A DNA stretch of 64,000 nucleotides from Clostridia bacterium (lineage in GTDB: Bacteria; Bacillota; Clostridia; Acetivibrionales; DSM-2933): assembly GCA_026416815.1 (NCBI GenBank), contig JAOAEJ010000046.1:51665-115664 (forward strand), read 5' to 3'. The translations under genes and the position numbers were made by a program. Shown piece by piece: positions 27,426 to 35,510 of the stretch; position 1 is the stretch's first letter; each line of letters starts with the position of its first letter. The notes under the pieces were generated by a model that searched no databases, was not told where the DNA came from, and was given only the letters and a program-made list of their open reading frames with translations.

Positions 27426-27538
27426 AAATTGCAAAAAAGAATCTACAACGAAGTTCTCCCTAAATCTTTTTTGCAATTTGTTACCTTAAGTTATATTGCG
27501 ATAATCAAATTTTTCCTTGTAATATAATTATCACAATT
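27426..27538 (-). repeat. Repeat family A, copy 2
   Basis: Reverse-orientation copy of the element at 23069-23179. The second hairpin arm (here TCACAATT at its outer end) has drifted from GCGATAAT. It fills much of the region between the YaaH-like and GerB-type genes. Confidence 0.9.
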
Positions 27539-27627
27539 TATCTAATAGTATTTTCAGATATTGGGTATAATATTCCATACTTAGACTTTCTTCCCCGCTT
27601 TCTTCAATAATATGAATTTTAACAAAT

Positions 27628-27665
27628 AAATCGGCTGCGGATTGACTCTTACCTGCAGCCGATTT
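27628..27665 (-). terminator. Terminator of the YaaH-like gene
   Basis: AAATCGGCTGCGG and CCTGCAGCCGATTT enclose an 11-base loop; T-rich sequence follows on the minus strand. Confidence 0.8.
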
Positions 27666-27693
27666 TGCACATATCATACTTATTAGAGGACAT

Positions 27694-28983
27694 TCATCTT
27701 ACAACCTTTACTATTTCAAACATATCGTTCAGAACTGCCCAGTTCTGAGGGAACGGTACACCAAGCACCCAATAACTTACACCCCTTAAGCCATATTCAC
27801 TGGCAAGCCTGAATTTTGCTTGTATACTTCTTGCGTCTTCAAACCATACGATATGCTGGGCTCTGTTTTCATCTATATAGTTGAAAAAAGGTGATTCTGC
27901 CTCTTTATCATATTGAATCCTCGCTCCATAACGGGCGGCCAGCCTGATAGCCTCCTGAGGACTTACTGTAGGAGCAAAAGCACCATGTGGAGTATAGGGT
28001 AAAGTCCAGTTATATCCATAGAGAGGTATCCCCATCATGATTTTTTTAGGAGGCATGACAGAAACCGCATAGTTGATAACCCTTCTTACCTGGTCGATAG
28101 GAGCTACAGGCATGGGCGGACCTCCAGACCAACCCCATTCATAGGTCATTGGTACAACAAAGTCTACAATTTCCCCATGAGCAGGGTAATCGTGTGCCTC
28201 ATACCAGGCCCCTGTTTGAGCTCCCGAAACTTTTGGTGCAAGAGCTGTGGAAACCAGATAACCCTGCGGCCTTAAAGCATCGGTTACTTTTCTCAGAAAG
28301 TTGTTATATAGCTGCCTATCGGCAGGCCGTACCCTTTCAAAGTCGATATTTAGTCCATAGTAGCCTTTACTCCTTAGAGTATTCAGAATATTGTTTATGA
28401 GCGTATTTTGTACAGCTTCGCTTGAAAGGATGGTATGCACCAATTCTGTATCAAAGGTCTCTCCCGTTTCATTGGTAATTACAAGCAGAGGAGCAGCACG
28501 AAAAGGCCTTGCAGCTCTCAATACGGCCTCATCAGACATCGGAATCAGGCTTCCGTCAGCCCTTACCCGATAGCTGAAAGGGCTAACATAAGTAAGGTAT
28601 GTCCCTACATCAGTTATTATATCTTCCGCTTCTTCCGGCGACTCAGGCTTGATATATCCGTTTACTTCAATAAACCCATAGTTCTTTGCCTCACCGGGAA
28701 TCCTTAATGTCATACCAGGATACAGTAGATAAGGACTAGTTAAATTGTTTGCCTTTGCAATACTGTATACAGACACCCCAAATCTTTGTGCAATGGACCA
28801 TATTGATTCCCCGGCCTTAACTGTATAAGTTCTTTCTTCTGAGGGGATAACAAGTGCCTGGCCTTCAACTAAGTGGGGAATGTCCTGAAGCTCATTTACC
28901 TGGACAATCCTCTGTACACTTACACCATACCTCCTGGAAATTGACCATAATGAATCACCAGGTCTTACTACATGTATCTGCAA
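27694..28983 (-). CDS. LysM-GH18 spore protein (YaaH/SleL-like N-acetylglucosaminidase)
   Basis: A cortex-lytic type enzyme expected to cleave N-acetylglucosaminyl bonds in spore peptidoglycan. It starts directly with two LysM domains (HVVRPGDSLWSISRRYG; TYTVKAGESIWSIAQRFG) over about 95 residues, with no signal peptide, as in spore-coat-delivered forms. A glycoside hydrolase 18 domain follows, with the catalytic motif GLNIDFE near residue 215. The TTG at 28981-28983 follows AGGGTG at eight bases and gives the M-Q-I-H-V-V start. Length 429. Close to the ger genes, which fits a role in germination. Confidence 0.9.
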   Translation of the reverse strand: MQIHVVRPGDSLWSISRRYGVSVQRIVQVNELQDIPHLVEGQALVIPSEERTYTVKAGESIWSIAQRFGVSVYSIAKANNLTSPYLLYPGMTLRIPGEAKNYGFIEVNGYIKPESPEEAEDIITDVGTYLTYVSPFSYRVRADGSLIPMSDEAVLRAARPFRAAPLLVITNETGETFDTELVHTILSSEAVQNTLINNILNTLRSKGYYGLNIDFERVRPADRQLYNNFLRKVTDALRPQGYLVSTALAPKVSGAQTGAWYEAHDYPAHGEIVDFVVPMTYEWGWSGGPPMPVAPIDQVRRVINYAVSVMPPKKIMMGIPLYGYNWTLPYTPHGAFAPTVSPQEAIRLAARYGARIQYDKEAESPFFNYIDENRAQHIVWFEDARSIQAKFRLASEYGLRGVSYWVLGVPFPQNWAVLNDMFEIVKVVR

Positions 28984-29075
28984 AAAAATCACACCCTAAA
29001 AATACTTCTTATTCAGTATATTCAGGATGTGCATTTAAGTTTACATAAATTATTCATTTTTCAGTATTGATCACC

Positions 29076-29969
29076 TTAGTTAACATCATTCTTTGGTTTA
29101 TGCTGCTGACCTGTACGTACGGTAAAAGCTGCACCTAATAGCACCACCAACCCGCCTAGCAGCTGTAATACTGTCATAACTTCATGAAAAAGTATGGCAG
29201 AAAAAACTGCTGTAACCACAGGCTCCAATACGCTTATAATTGAGGCTTTTGTAGGTCCTAGAAGCTCTAAGCCTCGAAAAAATGTCAAAATAGCCAGGAT
29301 GGTTGAGAAAAATATCAATCCTACAATTGGTCCTAAAGCTCGTATATCAAAGTCAAAGCTTATATTACCGGTAGATAAACCAAGCAGCAGAAGACCTAGA
29401 GCTGTAAATCCCATAACAAATCCGCTGGTAACTATCGAAGGCAGCTTTTTCACCACCTTATTTCCTAAAACAATATAACACGAGTAAACAAATGAAGCCC
29501 CGGCAGCAAATAATACTCCCAACAGATTGATTGAACCAATAGAAGTACCTAGTATAAGTACAAGCCCCGCAAATGAAATCAATATTGAGCCTATGGTTTT
29601 ACCTGTCAACCTTTCACCATCCACAAAGAAGGTCAAAACAGCCACAACCGCAGGGTATGTATACAGTATCAGTGCCGCCAGTGAAGCCGGAATATACCTT
29701 ACCGAAGAAAAATAAAAAGTAGACTGAAGGGTGTAGCACACACCACCGAGTAGAAACAGCATTAGTAAATCTCTACCCTTCAAGCTGACCTTCTTTATCT
29801 TAATAAATATATATATAAACATAATCAAAGCTGCTGCTGTAAAACGTATAAGCAGAAGCGTCGTCACAGTTATTCCGCTCTTATATGCATATAAAGCAAA
29901 AATAGGCATTAGCCCGAAACCTATTACCGATAAGATAATAAGGCATATTCCCTTATAAAAATTACTCAA
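29076..29969 (-). CDS. DMT-family (EamA) transporter
   Basis: A 297-residue inner-membrane protein with ten predicted helices in two EamA repeats of five (about residues 5-140 and 150-285). The repeat ends are visible as ALILYTYPAVVAVLTFF and ISVLEPVVTAVFSAILF. These carriers export or import small metabolites such as amino acids; the substrate cannot be told. The start is TTG at 29967-29969 after GGTGATG. It follows the GNAT gene by 32 bp on the same strand and may share its transcript. Confidence 0.85.
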   Translation of the reverse strand: MSNFYKGICLIILSVIGFGLMPIFALYAYKSGITVTTLLLIRFTAAALIMFIYIFIKIKKVSLKGRDLLMLFLLGGVCYTLQSTFYFSSVRYIPASLAALILYTYPAVVAVLTFFVDGERLTGKTIGSILISFAGLVLILGTSIGSINLLGVLFAAGASFVYSCYIVLGNKVVKKLPSIVTSGFVMGFTALGLLLLGLSTGNISFDFDIRALGPIVGLIFFSTILAILTFFRGLELLGPTKASIISVLEPVVTAVFSAILFHEVMTVLQLLGGLVVLLGAAFTVRTGQQHKPKNDVN

Positions 29970-30001
29970 TTTACATCACCACTCTTCTGTAAATCTAACA
30001 C

Positions 30002-30430
30002 CTATATATACTTTTTGAAGCCCAAACTGATATTTCCATCATATCCGCATTTTTCATAGAATTTATGAGCCCCCAGCCTGCTTTTACCGCTTAGCAGCAT
30101 AAGATACAGGCAGCGGTTTTCCTTTCCAATCTCCTCCGCTCTATTCATCAGCTTTTCTCCAATACCTTTTCCCCTACAGTCACTTCGAACTATAACATTT
30201 TCTACGACTCCAAAATTCTTATCTTTATACACGGGATCGTAACATATTATTAAAAGGGCGGTTGCAAGTACTTCCCCTTCTTCATATACTAATAAATGAT
30301 ATTCCGGCAGTGTAGATATCTTTTGTATTACCTCTTTGCTTACATATACATCCTCTTGAGGAAGTAGCTCCTTATACAATTCTTCTAAAGCTTTTAAGTC
30401 GCTAGTTGTAGCATTTCTAATAGCCATCAT
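30002..30430 (-). CDS. GNAT-family N-acetyltransferase
   Basis: A 142-residue acetyl-CoA-dependent acetyltransferase. The acetyl-CoA binding motif A is R-S-D-C-R-G-K-G-I-G-E-K-L-M near residues 88-101, preceded by the VENVIV strand and followed by a C-terminal AHKFYEKCGY block typical of the family. GGAGGAG lies five bases before the first ATG; the next codon is also ATG. It is placed between the DMT transporter and the FetAB genes on the same strand. Acceptor unknown. Confidence 0.88.
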   Translation of the reverse strand: MMAIRNATTSDLKALEELYKELLPQEDVYVSKEVIQKISTLPEYHLLVYEEGEVLATALLIICYDPVYKDKNFGVVENVIVRSDCRGKGIGEKLMNRAEEIGKENRCLYLMLLSGKSRLGAHKFYEKCGYDGNISLGFKKYI

Positions 30431-30465
30431 CTTGTCTCCTCCTTAGCCTATAGATAGTCTATTAT

Positions 30466-31245
30466 TTATATATTCAATTGGCTGCGCTCGGTGAAGAATG
30501 TCTTATAGCCCATCTGCACAGCCATAATTACCGTCAGTGAAACGCTTCCACATATCCCAAGCATTATTGCAATCTGGTATTCAATAGCTACCAGCGGTGA
30601 AGTTCCCGAAAGTATCTGCCCCGTCATCATGCCCGGAAGTGAAACAATTCCCATACCCACCATACTGTTTATAGTAGGCAGTATAGCGGAATCAAAAGCA
30701 TTGTTGGCTACCTGCCTCGCAGCCATTTTAGGCGTAGCTCCCAGCATTAGAGCAGATTCAATGAGGTGCTTTTGCGTATTCATTCCTTCCACAAGTCTGT
30801 GAATTCCCAATGAAACCCCTGTCATAGAATTTCCAACAATCATACCTGCAATGGGAATAAAATATCTAGGGTCATACCAGGGAGATATTCGTATAACTAT
30901 AAGCAGGAAGTAAACCAGACTAATTAGCGATCCCCCAACCAAAGATAAAGCTATTATCCTTTTTAACTTAGGGCTTAATTCCGACTTTACTCGTTTAAAG
31001 GTATTGTGAACTGCAAAAACTTCCATAATTATGATAACAATAATTGTAAATATGGGATTGCTCTGCTGGAAGATATATGCCAGTATATAACCTGTCAGCA
31101 TTAGCTGTAGTGTCATTCTTACAGTTGATATCAATATCTCTTTTTCTCTGGCTATCCCCCTGATTTTGACTATAAACAATAGGAGTACTATAAATATGTA
31201 AGCTGCGACTAACTGCCACATACCGAGATTTATTATTTTATCCAT
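30466..31245 (-). CDS. fetB: FetB-type ABC transporter permease
   Basis: The membrane subunit of the two-gene FetAB exporter, linked to iron homeostasis and peroxide resistance in enterobacteria (family UPF0014). 259 residues with about seven helices; the family blocks REKEILISTVRMTLQLMLTG, PIAGMIVGNSMTGVSLG and ALMLGATPKMAARQ, SMVGMGIVSLPGMMTGQIL are all present. It starts 14 bp after the ATP-binding gene, with a GGGGGG-type site before ATG. Metal specificity in Firmicutes is unproven. Confidence 0.88.
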   Translation of the reverse strand: MDKIINLGMWQLVAAYIFIVLLLFIVKIRGIAREKEILISTVRMTLQLMLTGYILAYIFQQSNPIFTIIVIIIMEVFAVHNTFKRVKSELSPKLKRIIALSLVGGSLISLVYFLLIVIRISPWYDPRYFIPIAGMIVGNSMTGVSLGIHRLVEGMNTQKHLIESALMLGATPKMAARQVANNAFDSAILPTINSMVGMGIVSLPGMMTGQILSGTSPLVAIEYQIAIMLGICGSVSLTVIMAVQMGYKTFFTERSQLNI

Positions 31246-31259
31246 GTCGCCCCCCTGTA

Positions 31260-31886
31260 CTATCTATATGACTTATTTTTACTTATTTCAATTATATTAT
31301 CGGCGTAGGTACTAGCAATTTCCCTCGAATGTGTCACCATAACCATTGTCTTTTCGTTTTCCTTAACATATTTTACAAGCCTTTCCACTACTATCCTCTC
31401 TGTATTCTCGTCCAAAGCTGATGAAGGCTCATCCAGAAGAAACACCTCCGGCTGAAGTAAAATGACTCTTCCCAGGGCTAATCTTTGTTTTTCGCCACCG
31501 GACATTTTCTCAGCTTCTTCATTTATATCCTTATCCAGATGTACCAATCGCAGTATTTCTCTTAACTTATCATCGGATACCTGGGGCTTATCGGAAAACC
31601 TTAGCCCGATTAAAAGGTTATCCTTTATGGTGCCTCCGAATATTGCCGGTACTTGAGACAGCATTACTACACGCCTTCTCAGTTCCATTGGACTCATTTC
31701 TTTAATATTTGTACCCTTGAAGAAGATTTCACCTTCATCACTGCTTATGAGGTTATTTAAAAGTCTTAGCAGAGTTGTCTTCCCGCTTCCACTCTCCCCG
31801 ATAATGCATGTAACCATTTTCTCGGGTATTGTAAGTTTATTGATATCCAAAATACCTTTATATTTAATTCCTTCTAGTAAAAACAC
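31260..31886 (-). CDS. fetA: FetA-type ABC transporter ATP-binding protein
   Basis: The nucleotide-binding subunit partnering the FetB-type permease. 208 residues with Walker A GESGSGKTTLLRLL near residue 34, signature MSGGEKQRLALGR, Walker B VFLLDEPSSALDE, and the switch His in MVTHS. The start is GTG 31884-31886, preceded by GGGAGGTGG. Together with fetB it forms a two-gene operon whose upstream region holds repeat family A copy 3. Confidence 0.9.
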   Translation of the reverse strand: MFLLEGIKYKGILDINKLTIPEKMVTCIIGESGSGKTTLLRLLNNLISSDEGEIFFKGTNIKEMSPMELRRRVVMLSQVPAIFGGTIKDNLLIGLRFSDKPQVSDDKLREILRLVHLDKDINEEAEKMSGGEKQRLALGRVILLQPEVFLLDEPSSALDENTERIVVERLVKYVKENEKTMVMVTHSREIASTYADNIIEISKNKSYR

Positions 31887-31958
31887 TCTTCCACCTCCCT
31901 ATTCCTATCGTCCAGCTATTGGTAGCAGCGACTAAAAAAATCACACAGCTACATAAAA

Positions 31959-32067
31959 TGCGATAATGATATTACAAGGAAAAATTTGATTATCGCAATA
32001 TAACTTAGGTAACAAATTGCAAAAAAGATTTAGTGAGAACTTCGTTGTAAAATCTTTTTTGCAATTT
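31959..32067 (+). repeat. Repeat family A, copy 3
   Basis: Same orientation and nearly the same sequence as 23069-23179: GCGATAAT...ATTATCGC hairpin, then AAATTGCAAAAAAGA...TCTTTTTTGCAATTT. It lies upstream of fetA, with no gene inside. Confidence 0.9.
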
Positions 32068-32239
32068 ATATACATCATTCTATTAAATTATTATATCTAC
32101 TGCAGAAATTAAAGTCCAGACGGACTGCCTCCCAAACACTACATATCTTATTGTATTCAGTGGATAAACTATATTATTATATAATCCCATCTCTATGGAT
32201 AGTTTGGTAGTTATTTGAATATCAGTGTAAACTAAAAGC
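32068..32239. other. Part of the gap upstream of fetA
   Basis: With the repeat and the next terminator this makes a gap of about 475 bp (31887-32362). No ORF, RNA gene or riboswitch was recognised in it. It probably contains the fetA promoter on the minus strand. Confidence 0.35.
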
Positions 32240-32274
32240 AACAGGCTCGCAGTGATATACACTACAAGCCTGTT
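32240..32274 (-). terminator. Terminator of the receiver/zinc-ribbon gene
   Basis: AACAGGCT/AGCCTGTT with an inner CAGTG/CACT pairing; T-rich on the minus-strand side. Confidence 0.65.
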
Positions 32275-32362
32275 TGACGGCTATATATAGGTTTTAGGTC
32301 GAAAGTGTTTACATTTTATTGTATCATGGCTTCCAGAAGCAAATTACTTTACAGGATACTTA

Positions 32363-32983
32363 TTATAACTTATTCCCACAGTAAGGGCAAAACAAGAAAA
32401 CCTTTCCGCCGTCACCATCCAGCTTATAGCCGCATTGTGTACAAAAAGCTACCTTCACGTTTATAGGTTCTTCTGCTTTATTCACGCCTGTATATGAGCC
32501 GCTATTTTTTTGTAGGGTCTCCCTCAGTTCCGCCTTATAAGTCTTTTCCTCCAGTATTTCAACATCATCATCTTCAATAATAACTCTTCTCACCTTTGGA
32601 AGGTATTCTTTTTTATCAATAGGCGCAGAACTCCCATCCACACTTAATTCATTTAGAACCTTCTCAAGTTTACTTTTTTCTACAGGGGTTTGAAATACTG
32701 CATCTACTTTTCTCTTGCTGAACTCCTCAATGCTGCCCAAATCACTTGAGAAAAGCACACACTTAACACCAGGATTCTGAAGCTTTACTATACCAATAAG
32801 CTGATCTCCGCGGATTTCTTTCATAATGTAATTGACTATAATTACTTGTGGCTTAAAGGTTTCTAATTTTCTCAAGGCAGTGTATTCATCAGCAATCTCC
32901 ACATTATACCCTAATAACCCAAGCATATCTTTCATAATAAGACTCTCAAATTTGCTGTCATTTACAAGAAGCACCTTCTCCAT
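32363..32983 (-). CDS. Degenerate receiver domain with C-terminal zinc ribbon
   Basis: Residues 1-115 form a CheY-like receiver fold, but the acidic pocket is altered: the phospho-acceptor position in QVIIVNYIM is Asn, the first-strand pair is N-D, and the usual Lys before Pro is Thr (Q-T-P). Phosphorylation is therefore unlikely. A charged linker leads to a C-terminal zinc ribbon with two CxxC pairs (FCTQCG and FCPYCG) in the last 25 residues. 206 residues; AAAGGG lies upstream of ATG. It stands alone; it may act as a phosphorylation-independent adaptor. Role unknown. Confidence 0.8.
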   Translation of the reverse strand: MEKVLLVNDSKFESLIMKDMLGLLGYNVEIADEYTALRKLETFKPQVIIVNYIMKEIRGDQLIGIVKLQNPGVKCVLFSSDLGSIEEFSKRKVDAVFQTPVEKSKLEKVLNELSVDGSSAPIDKKEYLPKVRRVIIEDDDVEILEEKTYKAELRETLQKNSGSYTGVNKAEEPINVKVAFCTQCGYKLDGDGGKVFLFCPYCGNKL

Positions 32984-33302
32984 AACATACTAACCCTTTC
33001 TTATAATGCATATGTAAACTTTGGATGATTTACCTTTAACTTATTTTACTATAAGTGAATATTCAAGTTTGATCATTAACAATATATTACCATATACTCT
33101 CTGCAAAAAACAGCGATATATTGTTTGTAAACACTATGAACATTTTAGCATTATATAAATAAGAATGCACTCCCAATATAATGTTTTTACTTTACCGTAT
33201 TTCTTTCTAACAAACCGGAAAACTAATTATAGATAACATTATGATAATTAAAGTAAATAATAAAGTAGTACTAAACTATCTATAAGGGAGGTGATTTAAT
33301 AG
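32984..33302. other. Divergent promoter gap
   Basis: About 320 bp between the divergent receiver gene and the small-protein run. It is strongly AT-rich. At 33246-33273 lies a fragment matching the right end of repeat family B (AATTAAAGTAAATAATAAAG). No promoter was assigned with confidence. Confidence 0.4.
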
Positions 33303-33467
33303 ATGTCTGATCGTGGAACAAGCAACTCGCCAAATACCAGAAATCCTGATCGCCCAGCTTCCAAGCCTTCACGCCTGGATCAATTTGCAGATGACCTGTT
33401 TAGCGACGATAAAGGCAGAGGTGAAGGAGTAACATCAAGAAAAGAAAAGAAAAAATGGTTGAAGTAA
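33303..33467 (+). CDS. Small hydrophilic protein (54 aa), first of a small-protein run
   Basis: A 54-codon gene missed by ordinary length cut-offs. It has one of the best ribosome binding sites in the window (AAGGGAGGTGA, eight bases to ATG). The product begins M-S-D-R-G-T-S-N-S-P, is rich in Ser, Asp, Arg and Pro, has a middle acidic D-Q-F-A-D-D-L-F-S-D-D patch and a very basic end (R-K-E-K-K-K-W-L-K). No cysteine or membrane span. No family recognised. It precedes two more small genes at 40- and 31-bp spacings. Confidence 0.72.
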   Translation: MSDRGTSNSPNTRNPDRPASKPSRLDQFADDLFSDDKGRGEGVTSRKEKKKWLK

Positions 33468-33507
33468 AAAGTTCAAGAGTTTGTTATATCTATTTCGGAG
33501 GTATCCT

Positions 33508-33672
33508 ATGGACTTAAGCTCTTACCCTTCAGATGTGCAGGAATATATAAATGAACTAATAAAGCGAAGAGCTATTGGGCCTGAAAGTTTGAAAGACAAG
33601 ACACTTATGAATCACTTGGCTAGTCAGAGATTTGATAGAGACTACCTAGACAGTATGATAAATGACCGCTAA
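33508..33672 (+). CDS. Small helical protein (54 aa)
   Basis: ATG 33508 is chosen because GGAGG lies six bases upstream; the frame opens earlier at 33481 without a site. The product (M-D-L-S-S-Y-P-S-D-V-Q-E-Y-I-N-E-L) looks like a compact two-helix protein with an R-R-A-I-G-P-E-S-L turn and a C-terminal FDRDYLDSMINDR. Hydrophilic, no cysteine. It is the second gene of the run. Family not recognised. Confidence 0.72.
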   Translation: MDLSSYPSDVQEYINELIKRRAIGPESLKDKTLMNHLASQRFDRDYLDSMINDR

Positions 33673-33703
33673 ACTATGAACTTATATATGGAGGTACGTA
33701 AGT

Positions 33704-33985
33704 ATGGATCAAAGACCTATGGAGTTTGAATCAAGGTTTAATATTAAAGATGTCACTTTTGAAAATGTTAGTAATGAGTTTGAAAAGCATTTTCGTGACG
33801 CTTATAATAATTCTTTAAAAATGATGTCAGATACCAGAAACCCTATGGATAATGCAAGTGGTGCCAATACACTGGGTATACTGGAACAAATGGCTCAGCG
33901 CATCGAAAGCTACGATAGCAGTACCGATTTTGAACGCAGCTACCAAGACTTACTTGAGGAGTATCGCAGGTTTACAGAAACTTGA
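33704..33985 (+). CDS. Hypothetical protein (93 aa)
   Basis: GGAGG sits about ten bases before ATG, 31 bp after the previous stop. The 93-residue product is acidic and helical, with an N-terminal MEFESRFNIKDVTFENV segment and a C-terminal DFERSYQDLLEEYRRF helix. There is no signal peptide or membrane span. It is the third member of the small-protein run and is followed by a clear terminator, so 33303-33985 is probably one transcript. Function unknown. Confidence 0.75.
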   Translation: MDQRPMEFESRFNIKDVTFENVSNEFEKHFRDAYNNSLKMMSDTRNPMDNASGANTLGILEQMAQRIESYDSSTDFERSYQDLLEEYRRFTET

Positions 33986-34110
33986 TATGCGGTAAAATCG
34001 TAAATATATAGTTTGAAATATCCTTAACCGATTGTTGCACCTTTATACACTAATTTTTCTCACTACTATAATAGATATGCACTTTCTCGGTGTTGTACCT
34101 CTTGCTCATT

Positions 34111-34140
34111 AGCCCGCTTTTATCGCGGGCTTTTATTTTT
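34111..34140 (+). terminator. Terminator of the three-gene small-protein operon
   Basis: AGCCCGC-TTTTATC-GCGGGCT followed by TTTATTTTT. Confidence 0.88.
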
Positions 34141-34238
34141 CGTCATAGTGAAACTTCCTTTTATAACAACAAACTGGCACACCCTTTTACGGTAAATTAA
34201 TATAATACTATATACATATACTAAAGGGGTGACCTATT

Positions 34239-34370
34239 ATGCCTTTGACTGAAGATACTCAGCATAATCTCTTATTGGCTATTACTTCTATATTGTTTAT
34301 ACTGTTTACCACAGGGCTCGCAGTCCCATCCAAAATAGAGGCTGAATCCGAAGTAATTACGACTGGCTAG
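34239..34370 (+). CDS. Small single-span membrane protein (43 aa)
   Basis: A 43-codon gene too short for standard calling. AAAGGGGTGA lies seven bases before ATG. Residues 11-30 (N-L-L-L-A-I-T-S-I-L-F-I-L-F...) form one membrane helix, after which comes a polar tail with P-S-K-I-E-A-E-S-E-V. Its stop is 27 bp before the next gene's GTG, whose own AAGGGGG site follows directly, so the two are likely co-transcribed. No family recognised. Confidence 0.62.
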   Translation: MPLTEDTQHNLLLAITSILFILFTTGLAVPSKIEAESEVITTG

Positions 34371-34397
34371 CTAAAAACTTTATAAGGGGGAGCTCCC

Positions 34398-34787
34398 GTG
34401 TTTTCACCGGAACATATTAATTCACTGGCAAAAGAGGTTATGGCACGTTTGGGTGGGCATAGCGAAAAAAGTGTTAGGTGCCAAAGCAGCAATAGTAATT
34501 GTAGCGGTAATAATGGTAATTCTAATGGTAATAATGGTAATGGAGATAAAAACAAGTGTAAAAAGTTAGAGATTACACCTTCCCAAGCACTGGTCATTGC
34601 CGGAATACTGGGTGGAGTTCTTGAAGTTGACTCTGTACTGGTAGATAAGGATCAGACAGTGCAAATAATACTTGAAGGCTCATTAAAAGTACCTCCTCCC
34701 AAAACTCCGCTGGAGGAAATGTTGGACGAAATCGGATCCAAACCTTTTGATGAGGTTGTAAAAGCTATGCTTGGAAGACTCCAGTGA
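34398..34787 (+). CDS. Hypothetical protein with Asn/Gly-rich linker (129 aa)
   Basis: GTG start after AAGGGGGAG. A short helical head (SPEHINSLAKEVMARLGG) is followed by a Ser/Asn/Gly-rich linker at about residues 28-52 containing two cysteines, then a compact domain (KKLEITPSQALVIAGILGG, then V-D-S-V-L-V-D-K-D-Q-T-V-Q-I-I-L-E-G-S-L). The second domain looks like a small alpha-beta fold; the linker suggests a spore-coat or surface setting, which is inference. No family recognised. Confidence 0.75.
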   Translation: MFSPEHINSLAKEVMARLGGHSEKSVRCQSSNSNCSGNNGNSNGNNGNGDKNKCKKLEITPSQALVIAGILGGVLEVDSVLVDKDQTVQIILEGSLKVPPPKTPLEEMLDEIGSKPFDEVVKAMLGRLQ

Positions 34788-34940
34788 GTACAACATTTTT
34801 TTGCTAAACTCATCCTATATTTGAAAATACAGTGTAACTATAAGTAAGCATAATTCTATAAGGTCCGGGAACAATAATATATGAGAGTTAGCGTTCAACC
34901 TCATAACCAAATTTGTTTATTGGGTCGGTGGTAATTTACT

Positions 34941-35321
34941 ATGGACATAAGAGAAAATATAATGATTCCCCTTGGATACGGCAAATTTGTACGCTCGGAC
35001 AAGATTGTAAGTATGGAACCCATTGAAGACGACCGTGGCCCGGGAAGGCGTACGCTTGTACACATAGAGGGTGTGACAAAGCCTGTTGTCGCCTCAAGAA
35101 CTGAAAATTCCATCATAGCAAATATGGTGGAAGTACCTAGAGAAGTTATGGAGGCGTCAGCCGCACTTGAACTTTTAAGGGATTTTTATGATGATCTCCA
35201 GCAAGTTGGTCCAATGCTTAGAAAAAGCATAAAAAAAGAAGCTAACCTTGATTTAGAGAAAATACAAAGAAGGATAGAAGAAATCCTTAAACATGAAATA
35301 GAATTCGACGTAAAACATTAA
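34941..35321 (+). CDS. RemA/DUF370-like protein with a C-terminal helical extension
   Basis: RemA-family proteins are small DNA-binding regulators of matrix and stress genes in Bacillus. Residues 10-60 follow the DUF370 pattern: IPLGYGKFVRSDKIVSM, then a G-R-R-T-L-V-H motif and a VVASRTENSI strand. Beyond residue 62 lies an extra helical part (about 60 residues, many Glu/Leu/Lys), not found in the 80-90-residue RemA core. A GGTGG site precedes the ATG. A 51-residue frame starts 12 bp after its stop. The family call rests on visual similarity only. Confidence 0.6.
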   Translation: MDIRENIMIPLGYGKFVRSDKIVSMEPIEDDRGPGRRTLVHIEGVTKPVVASRTENSIIANMVEVPREVMEASAALELLRDFYDDLQQVGPMLRKSIKKEANLDLEKIQRRIEEILKHEIEFDVKH

Positions 35322-35333
35322 TAGGAGTTGATA

Positions 35334-35489
35334 TTGTTGCTACTAACGATACACAGTAAAATAAACATGCCGGACATTACTACAAGACCGGAAATAATAC
35401 AGCCCGAACCAAATCCAGCAAGAGAAATACCCGATGAACAGGAACCGGTAGTCTATCCTGAGGATAGTTCCACCGGTTCTTTAGCTTAA
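35334..35489 (+). CDS. Small Pro/Glu-rich protein (51 aa)
   Basis: A short frame from TTG 35334 (six bases after AGGAG) to TAA 35487-35489, in the same direction 12 bp after the RemA-like gene. The product has a short hydrophobic head, then a Pro- and Glu-rich stretch (RPEIIQPEPNPAREIPDEQE), so it is probably disordered. An internal ATG at 35367 gives a 40-residue form. No family recognised; confidence rests on the ribosome binding site and spacing. Confidence 0.5.
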   Translation: MLLLTIHSKINMPDITTRPEIIQPEPNPAREIPDEQEPVVYPEDSSTGSLA

Positions 35490-35510
35490 GGCAACAAAGT
35501 AGTTCTAAAC

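Noticed and set aside
34861..34940. 17-codon frame beginning at 34881 before the RemA-like gene
   Set aside because: Too short, with no convincing ribosome binding site; a leader peptide is possible but unsupported.
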